The notes: generated by a model from the sequence alone, not told the origin. A stretch of DNA of 64,000 bases from Novosphingobium sp. B1 (GCF_900176395.1 NZ_FWXL01000001.1:248001-312000); one strand, 5' to 3'. Shown: positions 30,732 to 40,712, counted from the first letter of the stretch. A program made the numbers and translations.

Positions 30732-32033
30732 ATGCAATGCTACCGAGATCGGATGCGCAACCCTACGCCATCGACAGTCGCTGAATCCGAGAGGGATGCC
30801 CTGACCGGACTGCCCGGAATGGCCACCGCGCGTAACTGGCTGGCACGGCACGAGCACGGTTTTGTCCATGCCATGCTGCTGGGCTTTCATCGCCTCCGAT
30901 CTGTCAATCTCGCCTACGGTCAGTCCGGTGGCGATCTGGCGCTGGCAGAGATAGCGCGGCGCATTGCTGGCTTCGCGGACGATGAACTGGGCGGCGAATC
31001 GCTGGTGGCACGCGTCGGGGGCGGCGAATTTCTTGTGGCTTGCGATAGCACGATCAGCCGTGAGCGTTGGCAGTGGCTTGCCGAAGCGCTGGTCCGGCGT
31101 ATTTCGCGCAGCCTGCCGATGCGCGGCGATGTCCTGCATCTTGCCCCTCGCGCCGCCTTGCTGCGCGGAATGCCCGGGGAGACCGGCACCGCGCTGATCG
31201 ACAGGCTCGACCAGGCGCTGGAGTCGCTGCAGCAGCAGGCTGGACGCCGGATCATCTGGGCGGACGGGACGCATCGTGCACGCGGGCGAAGCGCCGCGCG
31301 TCTCGAGGCAGATCTTATTGGCGCGATGGCGCGCGACGAGATCGGAATCGTCTTCCAGCCGCAATATCGGGTGGACGACGGTAGACTTACCGGCGTCGAG
31401 GCGCTCGCCCGGTGGGATCATCCCCAACTCGGAAGGATGGGCGCCGAGACGCTGTTCGCGATCGCCGAACGCGGCGATCACGTGGCGCAGCTCTCGCGGC
31501 ACATTGCCGCCAAGGCGCTGTCCCTGGCGAGGGACTGGCCTGATCTTGCGGTCTCGCTGAACGTGACCGCCGAGGATCTTGCGAACGACGCGTTCGCGGC
31601 GGACTTTCGAGCGCTGCTGGCCAGTTCCGGCTTCCGCCCGCACCGATTGACGCTGGAAGTCACCGAACACGCGCTTGTCTCCGATTTCGCCCGCTCGGCT
31701 GAGGCGCTGGCCGAACTTGCGGCCGACGGAGTGCGCATAGCCCTCGACGATTTCGGCACAGGTTATGCGAACTTCCGGACGCTCAAGGCCCTGCCGCTCG
31801 ATACGATCAAGCTCGATGCCTCGCTCCTGCACGAGGCAGACAGCGACATGCGCGATCGGGCCATCCTTACCGCCATTGTCGCGATGGCGCGGGCCCTGAG
31901 CCTCAAGGTCGTGTGCGAGGGGGTCGAGCGCGAAAGCCAGCTTGCCGTGCTGCAAGAGGAAGGATGCGACACCTTCCAAGGCTTCCTCCGGTCGGGTCCG
32001 ATCGGCGCCGCACAGGTGACCGCTCTTCTCTAG
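30732..32033 (+). CDS. Degenerate GGDEF / intact EAL cyclic-di-GMP phosphodiesterase
   Basis: A 433-residue cytoplasmic protein without membrane segments. The N-terminal GGDEF-like half has GGGEF in the active-site loop, so it is probably not a cyclase. The EAL half is complete: GVEALARW, LNVTAEDL, EVTEHAL, LDDFGTGYANF, IKLDASLL, CEGVERES and FQGF hold the metal and substrate residues of active phosphodiesterases. The expected activity is hydrolysis of c-di-GMP, perhaps with GTP sensing by the first half. ATG 30732 is a compromise; ATG 30753 also fits. Its stop overlaps the mfd stop at CTAG. Confidence 0.85.
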   Translation: MQCYRDRMRNPTPSTVAESERDALTGLPGMATARNWLARHEHGFVHAMLLGFHRLRSVNLAYGQSGGDLALAEIARRIAGFADDELGGESLVARVGGGEFLVACDSTISRERWQWLAEALVRRISRSLPMRGDVLHLAPRAALLRGMPGETGTALIDRLDQALESLQQQAGRRIIWADGTHRARGRSAARLEADLIGAMARDEIGIVFQPQYRVDDGRLTGVEALARWDHPQLGRMGAETLFAIAERGDHVAQLSRHIAAKALSLARDWPDLAVSLNVTAEDLANDAFAADFRALLASSGFRPHRLTLEVTEHALVSDFARSAEALAELAADGVRIALDDFGTGYANFRTLKALPLDTIKLDASLLHEADSDMRDRAILTAIVAMARALSLKVVCEGVERESQLAVLQEEGCDTFQGFLRSGPIGAAQVTALL

Positions 32034-35000
32034 GCCGCCTTTTTCGCTCGCTTCACGATTGCCGCCAGACCCTTGGTCAGTTGCACGAGGCCGTTGAGCC
32101 GTCCTTCCGCCGTGCCCCACGCGCGCGTGATCACCAGCTTGTTGTCTGGGCGCAGCTTGGCAACACCATTCAACCGTTCGACGTATCCGATAAGGCCGAC
32201 CGGGTCCGGGAAGGTATCCTTGTGGAAACTGACCAGCGCTCCCTTGGGGCCGACGTCGATCTTGGCGATGTTGGCAGCGATTGCCTGCCGCTTGACCTCG
32301 ATCAGGCGCAGCAGGTTCTGCGTCGGGCCGGGCAGGGGGCCGAAACGGTCGATCATCTCGGCGGCGAGCGCTTCGACGGCGTCGGGCCCCTCGGCATCGT
32401 TCATGCGGCGGTAAAGCGCCATGCGCACGGCGAGGTCTGGAACGTAGTCCTCGGGGATCATGATCGGCGCGTCGAGCGTGATCTGGGGGCTCAGCGCCTC
32501 GCGTTCGCGTGCGAGGCCGATGTCGCCGGCCTTGGCAGCAAGGATCGCGTCCTCGAGCATCGACTGATAGAGTTCGAAGCCGACTTCCTTGATGTGGCCC
32601 GACTGTTCGTCGCCCAGGAGGTTTCCTGCCCCGCGAATGTCGAGGTCATGGCTGGCAAGCTGGAAACCTGCGCCCAGGCTGTCGAGATCGCCAAGGACCT
32701 TGAGGCGCTTTTCTGCAACTTCCGACAGGGCCATGTCCTCTGCCACCGTCAGATAGGCGTATGCGCGGATCTTGCCGCGTCCAACCCGACCGCGCAGCTG
32801 GTAAAGCTGGGCAAGGCCGAAGCGGTCGGCGCGGTGGATCACGATGGTATTGGCCGAAGGAATGTCGATGCCGCTTTCGACAATTGTCGTCGATAGCAGG
32901 ACCTCGTATTTCTTCTCGTAGAACGCGCCCATGCGGTCCTCGACCTCTGTGGGGCTCATCTGGCCATGCGCTGTCACGAAGCGTACCTCGGGCACGTTGA
33001 GGCGCAGCCAGTCTTCCAACCCGGGCATGTCGGCAATGCGCGGCACGACGATGAAGCTTTGTCCGCCGCGCTGGTGTTCGCGCAGCAGGGCCTCGCGCAT
33101 GACCATGTCGTCCCACGGCATCACGTAAGTGCGCACGGCAAGGCGATCGACCGGCGGGGTCTGGATGGTGGACAGTTCGCGCAGGCCCGACATTGCCATC
33201 TGGAGCGTGCGCGGGATCGGCGTGGCCGTGAGCGTGAGGACGTGAACGTCCGCCTTCAGTTCCTTGAGCTTCTCCTTGTGCGTCACGCCAAAGCGCTGCT
33301 CCTCGTCGACGATGACGAGGCCAAGTCGCTTGAACTCGACCGACTTGGACAGGAGTGCGTGCGTGCCGATGACGATATCGACCTTGCCGCTGGCCAGCCC
33401 CGCCTTGGTTTCGGCAGCTTCCTTGGTCGGCACAAGGCGTGAGAGGCGACCGATCTCCAGCGGGAAGCCGTTGAAGCGTTCGACGAAGTTTGAATAGTGC
33501 TGTCGCGCCAGCAATGTGGTCGGTGCGATGACTGCCACCTGCACCCCCTGCATCGCCGCGACGAAGGCGGCGCGCAAGGCAACCTCGGTCTTGCCGAAGC
33601 CGACGTCGCCGCAGACAAGGCGATCCATCGGCTTGCCCTCGGCCATGTCGCCCAGCACGTCGCCGATCGCGCGTTCCTGATCCTCGGTCTCGTCCCAGGG
33701 GAAACGGTCGACGAAGGGACCGTAACTTGCAGGATCGACGGGCAGGACAGTCCCCTGGCGCAGCGCTCGCTGGGCGGCGGTAGCCATCAGGTGCCCAGCC
33801 ATCTCGAGAATGCGCTCGCGCATGCGCGCCTTGCGCCGCTGCCAGGCCTCGCCGCCCAGCTTGTCGAGCGCAACGCCATCGGCGTCCGAGCCATAGCGCG
33901 AGAGGACATCGAGGTTCTCGACCGGGATGTAGAGCTTGTCGCCGCCCGAATATTCAAGCTGGACGCAGTCGTGCGGCGAATCGCCGACGCCGATGGCCTC
34001 GAGGCCGAGGTAACGCCCGATGCCGTGGTCCATGTGGACCACAAGATCGCCGGGGGTAAGCGCGGACAGCTCGGCAAGGAACGCGTCGGCGTCCTTGCGC
34101 TTCTTTTTGCGGCGGACAAGGCGGTCGCCAAGGATGTCCTGCTCGGTCAACAGTTCCAGATCGTCGTTGGCAAAGCCCTGTTCGAGCGGGAGAACGATCG
34201 CTGCAGGCTTGCCCGAAGCTGCAAGGCCCAGCGCTTCCTGCCAGGTCTCGGCCATCTGGGGCGTGAACTTGCCGGCTTCGGCCAGCAACGAGGCAAGGCG
34301 CGAGCGCGAACCGGTGGTATAGGCCGCGATGATCGGCTTCTTGCCACGCGTTCCCAACGCCGAAATGTACTTCGCTGCCGCTTCGTAGATGTTGGTACCG
34401 CCCGAAGTCGCAGCGGCGCGCTCCGGCGTGAAATCGTGACTTGAAGTGAATCCGAAATCGACGACCTGCTTCGATTCCGGTTCGGCAAAGATCGTGGTGC
34501 GATGCACCGGCCAGCCAGCCAGCGCCCGGTCAAGCTCGTCGCGCGAAAGATAAAGGGCGTTTTCCGCAAGCGGACGATAGCTGCCGGGAGCCTTGGAAGA
34601 GGAATCGAGGCGCGACTGATGGTAGTCGGCAATGTCGTCGATGCGCTGTTCGGCAGCCTTGATCGCGGTCGTGTCGATCAGGACCAGGTCGCCATCGCCC
34701 AGGTGATCGAACAGCGTTACCAAACGGTCCTCGAACAGCGGGAGCCAGTGCTCCATGCCGGCCAGGCGGCGGCCATCGGTGATCGCCTGATAAAGCGGAT
34801 CGCCGGTGGCGTTGGCACCGAACATCTCACGGTAGCGGCTGCGGAAGCGCTTGATGCTGTCGTCGTCGAGCAGCGCTTCGCTGGCCGGCAGCAGCAAGTG
34901 GCTTTCGACCGCCTGCACCGATCGCTGCGTGTTCGGATCGAACAGGCGCAGGGTTTCAAGCTCGTCGCCGAAGAAATCCAGCCGCAGGCCGTGGTCTAGG

Positions 35001-35524
35001 CCCGACGGGTAGATGTCGAAGACAGATCCTCGCACTGCATATTCGCCTGCGTCGACGACGGTGTCGGTGCGCGAATAGCCCTGGCGCTGGAGCAGGGCGA
35101 TCAGGCTTTCCCGGCCGATCTCGGTGCCCGGCGCCAGCAGGCGCGTGGATTCGCGGATACGGAACGGCGTCAGGACGCGTTGCAGCGCGGCATTGATCGT
35201 CGTGACCAGAAGTTGTGGGCCGCTGCGCTTGCGCTGGAGTCGCTGGAGCGCGGCAAGCCGTCGGGCGCTGACCGACAGTGCCGGCGATGCACGGTCGAAC
35301 GGCAGGCAATCCCAAGCCGGAAAGTCGATGACCTCAAGGTCCGGCGCAAAGAACGCAGCACTCTCGACGATGGCGCGCATCGCCGCCTCGTCGGGCGCGA
35401 TGAACACGGCACGGCCCTTGGCCGCACGGGCAAGGTCGGCCAGAACAAGCGGCTGCGCGCCACGCGCAACGGACGAGAGCGTAAGTGGCGTATTTGCCGA
35501 GAGGATGCGGGTCAGGTTGGACAT
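32030..35524 (-). CDS. mfd: Transcription-repair coupling factor Mfd
   Basis: Mfd removes RNA polymerase stalled at lesions and recruits UvrA. The 1,164-residue protein has the UvrB-like N-terminal region, the RNA polymerase-interaction segment ([21 protein letters not shown]), Walker [17 protein letters not shown], Walker [12 protein letters not shown], motif VI-type QLRGRVGRG and a C-terminal TRCF domain. It starts 28 bp after sdhE, so the two form a minus-strand operon. Confidence 0.96.
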   Translation of the reverse strand: MSNLTRILSANTPLTLSSVARGAQPLVLADLARAAKGRAVFIAPDEAAMRAIVESAAFFAPDLEVIDFPAWDCLPFDRASPALSVSARRLAALQRLQRKRSGPQLLVTTINAALQRVLTPFRIRESTRLLAPGTEIGRESLIALLQRQGYSRTDTVVDAGEYAVRGSVFDIYPSGLDHGLRLDFFGDELETLRLFDPNTQRSVQAVESHLLLPASEALLDDDSIKRFRSRYREMFGANATGDPLYQAITDGRRLAGMEHWLPLFEDRLVTLFDHLGDGDLVLIDTTAIKAAEQRIDDIADYHQSRLDSSSKAPGSYRPLAENALYLSRDELDRALAGWPVHRTTIFAEPESKQVVDFGFTSSHDFTPERAAATSGGTNIYEAAAKYISALGTRGKKPIIAAYTTGSRSRLASLLAEAGKFTPQMAETWQEALGLAASGKPAAIVLPLEQGFANDDLELLTEQDILGDRLVRRKKKRKDADAFLAELSALTPGDLVVHMDHGIGRYLGLEAIGVGDSPHDCVQLEYSGGDKLYIPVENLDVLSRYGSDADGVALDKLGGEAWQRRKARMRERILEMAGHLMATAAQRALRQGTVLPVDPASYGPFVDRFPWDETEDQERAIGDVLGDMAEGKPMDRLVCGDVGFGKTEVALRAAFVAAMQGVQVAVIAPTTLLARQHYSNFVERFNGFPLEIGRLSRLVPTKEAAETKAGLASGKVDIVIGTHALLSKSVEFKRLGLVIVDEEQRFGVTHKEKLKELKADVHVLTLTATPIPRTLQMAMSGLRELSTIQTPPVDRLAVRTYVMPWDDMVMREALLREHQRGGQSFIVVPRIADMPGLEDWLRLNVPEVRFVTAHGQMSPTEVEDRMGAFYEKKYEVLLSTTIVESGIDIPSANTIVIHRADRFGLAQLYQLRGRVGRGKIRAYAYLTVAEDMALSEVAEKRLKVLGDLDSLGAGFQLASHDLDIRGAGNLLGDEQSGHIKEVGFELYQSMLEDAILAAKAGDIGLAREREALSPQITLDAPIMIPEDYVPDLAVRMALYRRMNDAEGPDAVEALAAEMIDRFGPLPGPTQNLLRLIEVKRQAIAANIAKIDVGPKGALVSFHKDTFPDPVGLIGYVERLNGVAKLRPDNKLVITRAWGTAEGRLNGLVQLTKGLAAIVKRAKKAA

Positions 35525-35551
35525 GGCAGGCTTAACGCGCGACGAGCAAAA

Positions 35552-35845
35552 TCAGCGCGGGATTTCGACGTAATCGAGCTTGCGCATGGCGTCCATCATC
35601 GCGCCAGCATACTTCTCTGGCACAGGCTGCGTGCCCAGTGCCCATGCCATGATCTCGACGTCATCTTCCTCGATCAGGTCTTCGAACCAGGCAACCTGCG
35701 CTGCGTCCCACGCGGCGTGGTAGCGATCGAAGTAGCAGCCAATCATGTAGTCCGCTTCGCGCGTGCCGCGATGCCAGGCACGGAAGTGGAGACGGCGAAG
35801 GCTTTCCGGGGCAATTGCGCCGGTTTGCGAAGACTGCTGGGTCAT
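35552..35845 (-). CDS. sdhE: Succinate dehydrogenase assembly factor SdhE
   Basis: SdhE is a small FAD-assembly factor that helps attach FAD covalently to SdhA. The 97-residue protein has the defining RGTREADYMIG motif (RGxxE), then the acidic WFEDLIEEDDVEIMAW. It lies just upstream of mfd. A 14-bp palindrome sits 12 bp before its start codon. Confidence 0.93.
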   Translation of the reverse strand: MTQQSSQTGAIAPESLRRLHFRAWHRGTREADYMIGCYFDRYHAAWDAAQVAWFEDLIEEDDVEIMAWALGTQPVPEKYAGAMMDAMRKLDYVEIPR

Positions 35846-35856
35846 GCCTTGCCGTT

Positions 35857-35870
35857 AGGCCGATCGGCCT
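35857..35870. repeat. 14-bp palindrome before sdhE
   Basis: AGGCCGATCGGCCT is a perfect inverted repeat in the 116-bp gap before the sdhE-mfd operon. It may be an operator or a hairpin near the start codon. Confidence 0.4.
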
Positions 35871-35961
35871 GGTGAAACAAGGGGAGAGCGCCCATGCAAA
35901 AGGGCACCCCGACGCTCGTCCTTCCCCTGCGCCGGAGTGCCCCATCGCTTGTCCGCGCGCG

Positions 35962-36348
35962 TTACTTGTCCCGCAGCGCGGCGACGATTTCTTTCGGTTG
36001 GCGGCCAACCATGTCCTTTGCCAGTTCCTTGATCAGGACCTGTTCGGTCGCTCTTGCAAACTGATGGCGCAATTCCCCAAGAGTTCGCGGTGGCGCAATC
36101 ACGATCAACTGCGCGATCTTGTGGGCCTGTACTTGCCGGTTGATCCAGTCAGCGATTGCTGCGCAATGCGCGGTTTCGTCTTGCTGGTGGGGCGATGCGT
36201 GGCTGCCGCCGCTGGAGTGGTTGTGTTCGACCAGGGCGGGCAAGCTTACCGTGGCAAGCTCGGGCGCCGCTTCGGTGCCGGCGTTGCGGTACAGTTCCCA
36301 ACCCTTGCCATCGACGATGGCAACGACGGTTCCATGGGGAATCAGCAT
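35962..36348 (-). CDS. Host-attachment-family protein
   Basis: A 128-residue cytoplasmic protein of the family annotated as host attachment protein, named from a plant-associated bacterium. Typical segments are MLIPHGTVVAIVDGKGWELYRN and the C-terminal APPRTLGELRHQF...LIKELAKDMVGRQP. It resembles release-factor-1-like (baeRF-type) ribosome-associated domains, so the attachment label may mislead. ATG 36348 is preceded by AGGAG; the longer frame to 36408 is not needed. It sits alone, divergent from recG. Confidence 0.75.
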   Translation of the reverse strand: MLIPHGTVVAIVDGKGWELYRNAGTEAAPELATVSLPALVEHNHSSGGSHASPHQQDETAHCAAIADWINRQVQAHKIAQLIVIAPPRTLGELRHQFARATEQVLIKELAKDMVGRQPKEIVAALRDK

Positions 36349-36493
36349 CAATTGCGCTCCTGTTCCTATTGTCTGCCGACATGCTGAAGCACTGCGGATC
36401 CCGGGCAACCATGCGCTGGGTCAAAATTGGTCGTGAATTTCGCAGGCGACGGCATTGGCGAATGCGGGCGTTGCGCCCTATGTCCTGCGGACC

Positions 36494-38551
36494 ATGCGTC
36501 CCGACCTTCTCAATCCGCTCTTTGCCGAAAGTTCGAGCCTCAAGGGCGTCGGCCCCGGTCTTGCGCGGCCCCTTGAGAAATTGGGTCTCACGCGCGTGAA
36601 GGACATAGCCTATCACCTGCCGGACCGCTGGGTCCTGCGGCGCGCGGTCGCAAACCTCGACGAGGCGGGGGTGGGCGAACAGATCGTACTGCCCCTTACG
36701 GTGCGCGACTACCGCCAGCCTGCGGGACGGGGGCCTTTTCGGGTCATGGCCGAGGATGCCGCCGGGAACTACGTCGCGCTGACCTATTTCGGCCGCGCGT
36801 CCTACACCGCCAAGAAGCAGTTGCCCTTGGGGGAAAGGAGATGGGTTGCGGGTCGTCTCGACCAGTTCGGGCAGAGCTGGCAGATCGTTCACCCGGATCA
36901 CATCAGCGAAGACAGTGCCGGCATGCTCGGCCAGTTGAACGAGCCGGTCTATCCGTTGTCCGAAGGGCTGACTCAGGGCCGGGTGCAGGCGCTTGTCTCG
37001 CAGTCGCTTGCGCATCTGCCCCAGCTGCCTGAATGGATCGAACCTGGCCTCCTCGCGCAGATGGATTGGCCGGCATGGGACGCGGCCCTGCCTGCAGCGC
37101 ACAAGGCGCAGGACAAGCTGGCAAAGGATCGGCTGGCCTATGACGAGCTGTTGGCCAACAGCCTCGCGCTGATGCTGGTGCGCGAGAGCAATCGCGCCAA
37201 GAAAGGCACGCCGCTTCATGGTGACGGGCGCTTGCGGGCAAAGCTCAAGCTGCCGTTCGAACTGACCGGCGCGCAGAAGCGCTCGATCAACGAAATCGAG
37301 AGCGATATGGCGCAGGGTGCGCCGATGCTGCGGCTGCTGCAGGGCGACGTCGGTTCAGGAAAGACTGCGGTCGCGCTCAACGCCATGCTGATCGCGGTCG
37401 AGGCGGGCGGTCAGGCCGCACTGCTCGCACCAACCGAGATTCTGGCGCGCCAGCACTTCGAAACGCTCACGCGGATGGCATCGGGCACCGGCGTGAACAT
37501 CGCCCTCCTGACCGGACGGGACAAGGGCAAGGCCCGCGAGTCGATCCTGATGGGGCTCGTCGACGGTTCGATCGACATCTGCGTCGGTACCCATGCAATC
37601 TTCCAGGAGGCGGTCGCCTATCGCAATCTTGCGCTGGTGGTGATCGACGAGCAGCACCGCTTCGGCGTCGGCCAGCGCCTGATGCTCACACAGAAGGCGC
37701 GGCGCACGCCGCACTGCCTCGCCATGACGGCAACGCCGATTCCCCGCACGCTGACCCTCGCGCAGTATGGCGAAATGGACGTCTCGCGGCTGGATGAAAT
37801 GCCGCCCGGCCGTCAGGCGATCGACACGCGGGTCATTTCGACCGAGCGTCTTGCCGACGTCGTGGAAGGTGTCGCGCGGCATATTGCCAAGGGGGCACAG
37901 GCCTATTGGGTCTGCCCGATGGTTCGCGAGCTCGAGACCGAGGACATTGCCGCCGCCGAAGCGCGCTATGCAGCCTTGAAGGAGCGGTTTGGCGACACCG
38001 TCGTCATGGTCCACGGGCAGTTGCGCCCGGAGGTGAAGGACGCCGGCATGGAACGCTTCGCTCGCGGCGAGGCGCAATTGCTGGTGGCAACGACCGTGAT
38101 CGAGGTTGGCGTAGATGTGCCCAACGCGACGCTGATGGTCATCGAGCAGGCAGAGCGCTTTGGGCTTGCCCAGTTGCACCAGTTGCGTGGACGCGTGGGG
38201 CGGGGGAGCCAGCAATCGACATGCCTGTTGCTGCGCGGCGAGGCGCTGTCCGAAACCGGACGCGAGCGCATGGCGCTGATGCGTGAAACGCAGGACGGGT
38301 TCAGGCTGGCCGAGGAAGACTTGCGCCTGCGCGGTGGCGGCGAACTGCTCGGCACGAGGCAGTCAGGCGACACGCCGTTCAAGGTTGCCGACTTCGAACA
38401 GATCGCCCGGCTCTTGCCCCTGGCTTATGATGATGCGCGCCTGCTCATGGAGCGCGATGGCGGCTTGTCATCGCCAAGGGGGGAAGCCGCCCGCGTTCTG
38501 CTCTATCTGTTCGAACGCGATTGGGGCGTTCAACTGTTGCGCGGCGGATAG
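36494..38551 (+). CDS. recG: ATP-dependent DNA helicase RecG
   Basis: RecG remodels stalled replication forks and Holliday junctions. The 685-residue protein has an N-terminal wedge region (SLKGVGPGLARPLEKLGL), Walker A LLQGDVGSGKTAVAL, Walker [24 protein letters not shown] and the RecG-specific end LRGGGELLGTRQSG. ATG 36494 gives MRPDLLNPLF, the usual start; the frame can be read 13 codons further up. Confidence 0.95.
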   Translation: MRPDLLNPLFAESSSLKGVGPGLARPLEKLGLTRVKDIAYHLPDRWVLRRAVANLDEAGVGEQIVLPLTVRDYRQPAGRGPFRVMAEDAAGNYVALTYFGRASYTAKKQLPLGERRWVAGRLDQFGQSWQIVHPDHISEDSAGMLGQLNEPVYPLSEGLTQGRVQALVSQSLAHLPQLPEWIEPGLLAQMDWPAWDAALPAAHKAQDKLAKDRLAYDELLANSLALMLVRESNRAKKGTPLHGDGRLRAKLKLPFELTGAQKRSINEIESDMAQGAPMLRLLQGDVGSGKTAVALNAMLIAVEAGGQAALLAPTEILARQHFETLTRMASGTGVNIALLTGRDKGKARESILMGLVDGSIDICVGTHAIFQEAVAYRNLALVVIDEQHRFGVGQRLMLTQKARRTPHCLAMTATPIPRTLTLAQYGEMDVSRLDEMPPGRQAIDTRVISTERLADVVEGVARHIAKGAQAYWVCPMVRELETEDIAAAEARYAALKERFGDTVVMVHGQLRPEVKDAGMERFARGEAQLLVATTVIEVGVDVPNATLMVIEQAERFGLAQLHQLRGRVGRGSQQSTCLLLRGEALSETGRERMALMRETQDGFRLAEEDLRLRGGGELLGTRQSGDTPFKVADFEQIARLLPLAYDDARLLMERDGGLSSPRGEAARVLLYLFERDWGVQLLRGG

Positions 38552-38565
38552 TCCACGCAAGGATG

Positions 38566-38600
38566 GGGCGGCGCGAAAAAGGGGGGGAAACGCGCCGCCC
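38566..38600. terminator. Bidirectional terminator hairpin between recG and the exported repeat protein
   Basis: A 10-bp perfect GC stem (GGGCGGCGCG at 38566-38575, CGCGCCGCCC at 38591-38600). The loop holds runs of A and G. It lies between two convergent stop codons. Confidence 0.6.
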
Positions 38601-38613
38601 GCTCCCTGATAGC

Positions 38614-39210
38614 TTACTTGCCGGCGGGCTTTGCGGCCGCCGCGCTGGCGCTGCGATCAGCGCTCTTGGTCGCGTCGGCGAAAGCTTCCGCCGTCATGCC
38701 GATCATCAGGCCCGAAGCGCCCTTGGCCACCGAAGTCTTGGGCAGCTTGACGCGCACCGCGCCCGCATCCAGCACGAATTCGGTGTCGGTCACCTCGGCC
38801 ACCTTGCCCAGCTGCGTGGTGCCGTCCGAAGCATAGACCGGCGCATCAGCAACGATTGCTGCTGCCGTGTCGGCCTTGGCCGCGGCACCGGCCTTTTCTG
38901 CAGCTGCGTCAAGCTCTGCCTTGGTCATGCCCAGGACTGGTCCCTTCGGACCGGTGCCCAGCGCCGTCAGCGCCAGGGTTGCCGTATTCTTGCCCGTGTC
39001 GATCACGAAGTTCGGCGCGGTGATGCTCTTGATGGTGCCGACCTCTGCGCCGGCCGTGTCGTAGACGGTTGCACCAACGGTTGGCGTAGCAGCAGTTGCC
39101 GATGCGGTGGCGGTGGTGTCCGCAGCCGCTTCTTGTGCGTTTGCTGCGATCGAGAACGGGGTAGTTGCGACGAGAAGGGCTGCGGTAAGATGACGCATTT
39201 TCACAAGCAT
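38614..39210 (-). CDS. Exported protein with two PRC-barrel-like repeats
   Basis: A 198-residue protein with a signal peptide (MRHLTAALLVATTPFSIAANA, cut before QEA). It then has two related ~60-residue units: GATVYDTAGAEVGTIKSI...VLGMTKAELDAA and DAPVYASDGTTQLGKVAEV...MIGMTAEAFADA. Each reads like a PRC-barrel/beta-barrel module. The ends are Ala-rich. ATG 39210 has AGGA just upstream. Function unknown; the location is probably periplasmic. Confidence 0.75.
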   Translation of the reverse strand: MLVKMRHLTAALLVATTPFSIAANAQEAAADTTATASATAATPTVGATVYDTAGAEVGTIKSITAPNFVIDTGKNTATLALTALGTGPKGPVLGMTKAELDAAAEKAGAAAKADTAAAIVADAPVYASDGTTQLGKVAEVTDTEFVLDAGAVRVKLPKTSVAKGASGLMIGMTAEAFADATKSADRSASAAAAKPAGK

Positions 39211-39356
39211 GTTCCTGTGCTGTTTTCGGAATAACAGCAGCAAGGTCGCCATTCGCGTTCCATTGCGGAAGGCTTGTTGCGACCTTCGGAGCAGCTTTTT
39301 CTGATGAAATGAAGGACTTGTGCCTCACGGACGACGAGCCGAGCAAGGCCTGTAAA

Positions 39357-39385
39357 CGAAAAGGGCGACCCGAAGGCCGCCCTTT
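39357..39385 (-). terminator. Terminator downstream of tRNA-Pro
   Basis: On the minus strand an 8-bp stem (AAGGGCG core with its complement, 39360-39385) is followed by a T-rich tail. It starts 21 bp after the tRNA 3' end. Confidence 0.75.
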
Positions 39386-39406
39386 CGATCATCTCGAAGG
39401 ATGAAA

Positions 39407-39483
39407 TGGTCGGGGAAAGAGGATTCGAACCTCCGGCCCCTGCCTCCCGAAGACAGTGCTCTACCAGGCTGAGCTATTCCCCG
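39407..39483 (-). tRNA. tRNA-Pro (CGG)
   Basis: 77 nt with encoded CCA (39407-39409). The acceptor stem is CGGGGAA/TTCCCCG, discriminator A, the anticodon loop is TTCGGGA, and GGTTCGAATCC forms the T arm. Confidence 0.97.
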
Positions 39484-39629
39484 ACCGATCCGCAAACCGG
39501 TAACCCGGCTGCGAGGCAGGGGCGCCCTATACGAGGCAGTTCCGAGGCTGGCAAGCGGGTTGGCTCAAGTTTTTTCTCGCAGGAAACTTCGCTGCATTTT
39601 TGATCCCGGCGATATGGCTCGCTAAGACC

Positions 39630-40580
39630 ATGGTCATGTCAAAAAGCGCCGAGTCCGACCGTCATTACGAATGGCAATACCTCGATCTCATGCGGGAGAT
39701 CTGGGAGCGCGGGGACGAGCGTGTGGACAGGACGGGCGTCGGCACCCGCTCGGTGTTCGGCGCGCAAATGCGCTTCGACCTTGCAGATGGGCGTATGCCG
39801 TTGCTCACCACCAAGCGAGTCTATTGGAAGACCGCGACGCGCGAGTTCCTCTGGTTTCTGACAGGCGATACCAACATCCGTTCCCTGTGCGAACAGGGTG
39901 TACAGATCTGGACTGATTGGCCGCTTGATCGTTATCGCCGCGAAACTGGCGACGACATTTCGCGCGAGGATTTCTCTGCGCGTATCGTTGAGGATGAAGA
40001 GTTCGCGGCGCAATGGGGCGATCTCGGGCCCGTCTACGGAAAGCAGTGGGTTGACTGGCCGGTTCATGAGCCTGCAGGGCAAGGCCTGTTCCGGCTGCGC
40101 CCCCACGGCATCAACCAGGTTGCCGATGTGGTCCACTCATTACGCACCAACCCCGGCAGCCGCCGCCACATTGTCGAAGGCTGGAACGTGGCCGAACTGG
40201 ACCAGATGGCGTTGCCGCCTTGCCACAAGACCTATCAGTTCCATGTCAGCGGCAACAGACTGAACGGCTTGCTCTACCAGCGCAGTTGCGACGTGGCGCT
40301 CGGCTTGCCCTTCAACCTGTGGGGTGCAGCCCTGTTCATCCGCCTTCTGGCCCAGCAGTGCGATCTCCAGCCCGGCGAGCTGGTCTGGATGGGTGGCGAT
40401 ACACACCTCTATCTCAATCACGCTGATCTCGTCGAAGCGCAGCTTTCCCGGGAACCGCAAAGCGATCCGCGCCTTGCCATCCTGCGCCGACCGGATACGA
40501 TCTTCGGATATCGGATCGAGGATTTCGAGGTGAGCGGATATGCACCGCAGGGCCATCTTTCCGCCCCCGTTGCCGTCTGA
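39630..40580 (+). CDS. thyA: Thymidylate synthase
   Basis: Thymidylate synthase converts dUMP to dTMP with methylene-tetrahydrofolate. About 316 residues. Motifs: DRTGVGTRSVFG, LPPCHKTYQFH (catalytic Cys, residue ~198) and YQRSCDVALGLPFNL. ATG 39630 and 39636 are both possible; a TTG at 39600 is less likely. The gene stands alone, followed by the 128-bp bkd promoter region. Confidence 0.96.
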   Translation: MVMSKSAESDRHYEWQYLDLMREIWERGDERVDRTGVGTRSVFGAQMRFDLADGRMPLLTTKRVYWKTATREFLWFLTGDTNIRSLCEQGVQIWTDWPLDRYRRETGDDISREDFSARIVEDEEFAAQWGDLGPVYGKQWVDWPVHEPAGQGLFRLRPHGINQVADVVHSLRTNPGSRRHIVEGWNVAELDQMALPPCHKTYQFHVSGNRLNGLLYQRSCDVALGLPFNLWGAALFIRLLAQQCDLQPGELVWMGGDTHLYLNHADLVEAQLSREPQSDPRLAILRRPDTIFGYRIEDFEVSGYAPQGHLSAPVAV

Positions 40581-40605
40581 CACCTGCGATTGACTCGAAA
40601 AGGCG

Positions 40606-40634
40606 TGTGAAATAAAATAACACATGTCTATAAT
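40606..40634 (+). promoter_or_regulatory. bkd operon promoter with overlapping dyad
   Basis: A perfect -10 box TATAAT lies at 40629-40634. The dyad TGTG-N11-CACA (40606-40624, AT-rich centre) covers where the -35 box should be, and no good -35 is present. A second inverted repeat, TTTGCA-TC-TGCAAA, is at 40652-40665. This arrangement suits an activator or repressor; bkd operons are often under Lrp/AsnC-type control, but no regulator gene is in the window. Confidence 0.55.
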
Positions 40635-40691
40635 TTTGCATTAGTCTCGCTTTTGCATCTGCAAAGCGTGATTCGATGCGGGAGAGTTAAA

Positions 40692-40712
40692 ATGCAGGCG
40701 TTCGCAGGATGA
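40692..40712 (+). CDS. Six-codon leader ORF coupled to bkdA1
   Basis: ATG 40692 follows GGGAGAG at a good distance and encodes MQAFAG; its TGA overlaps the bkdA1 ATG (ATGA). The main gene lacks its own convincing ribosome-binding site, so coupling is likely. It could instead mark nothing more than a chance frame. Confidence 0.4.
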   Translation: MQAFAG

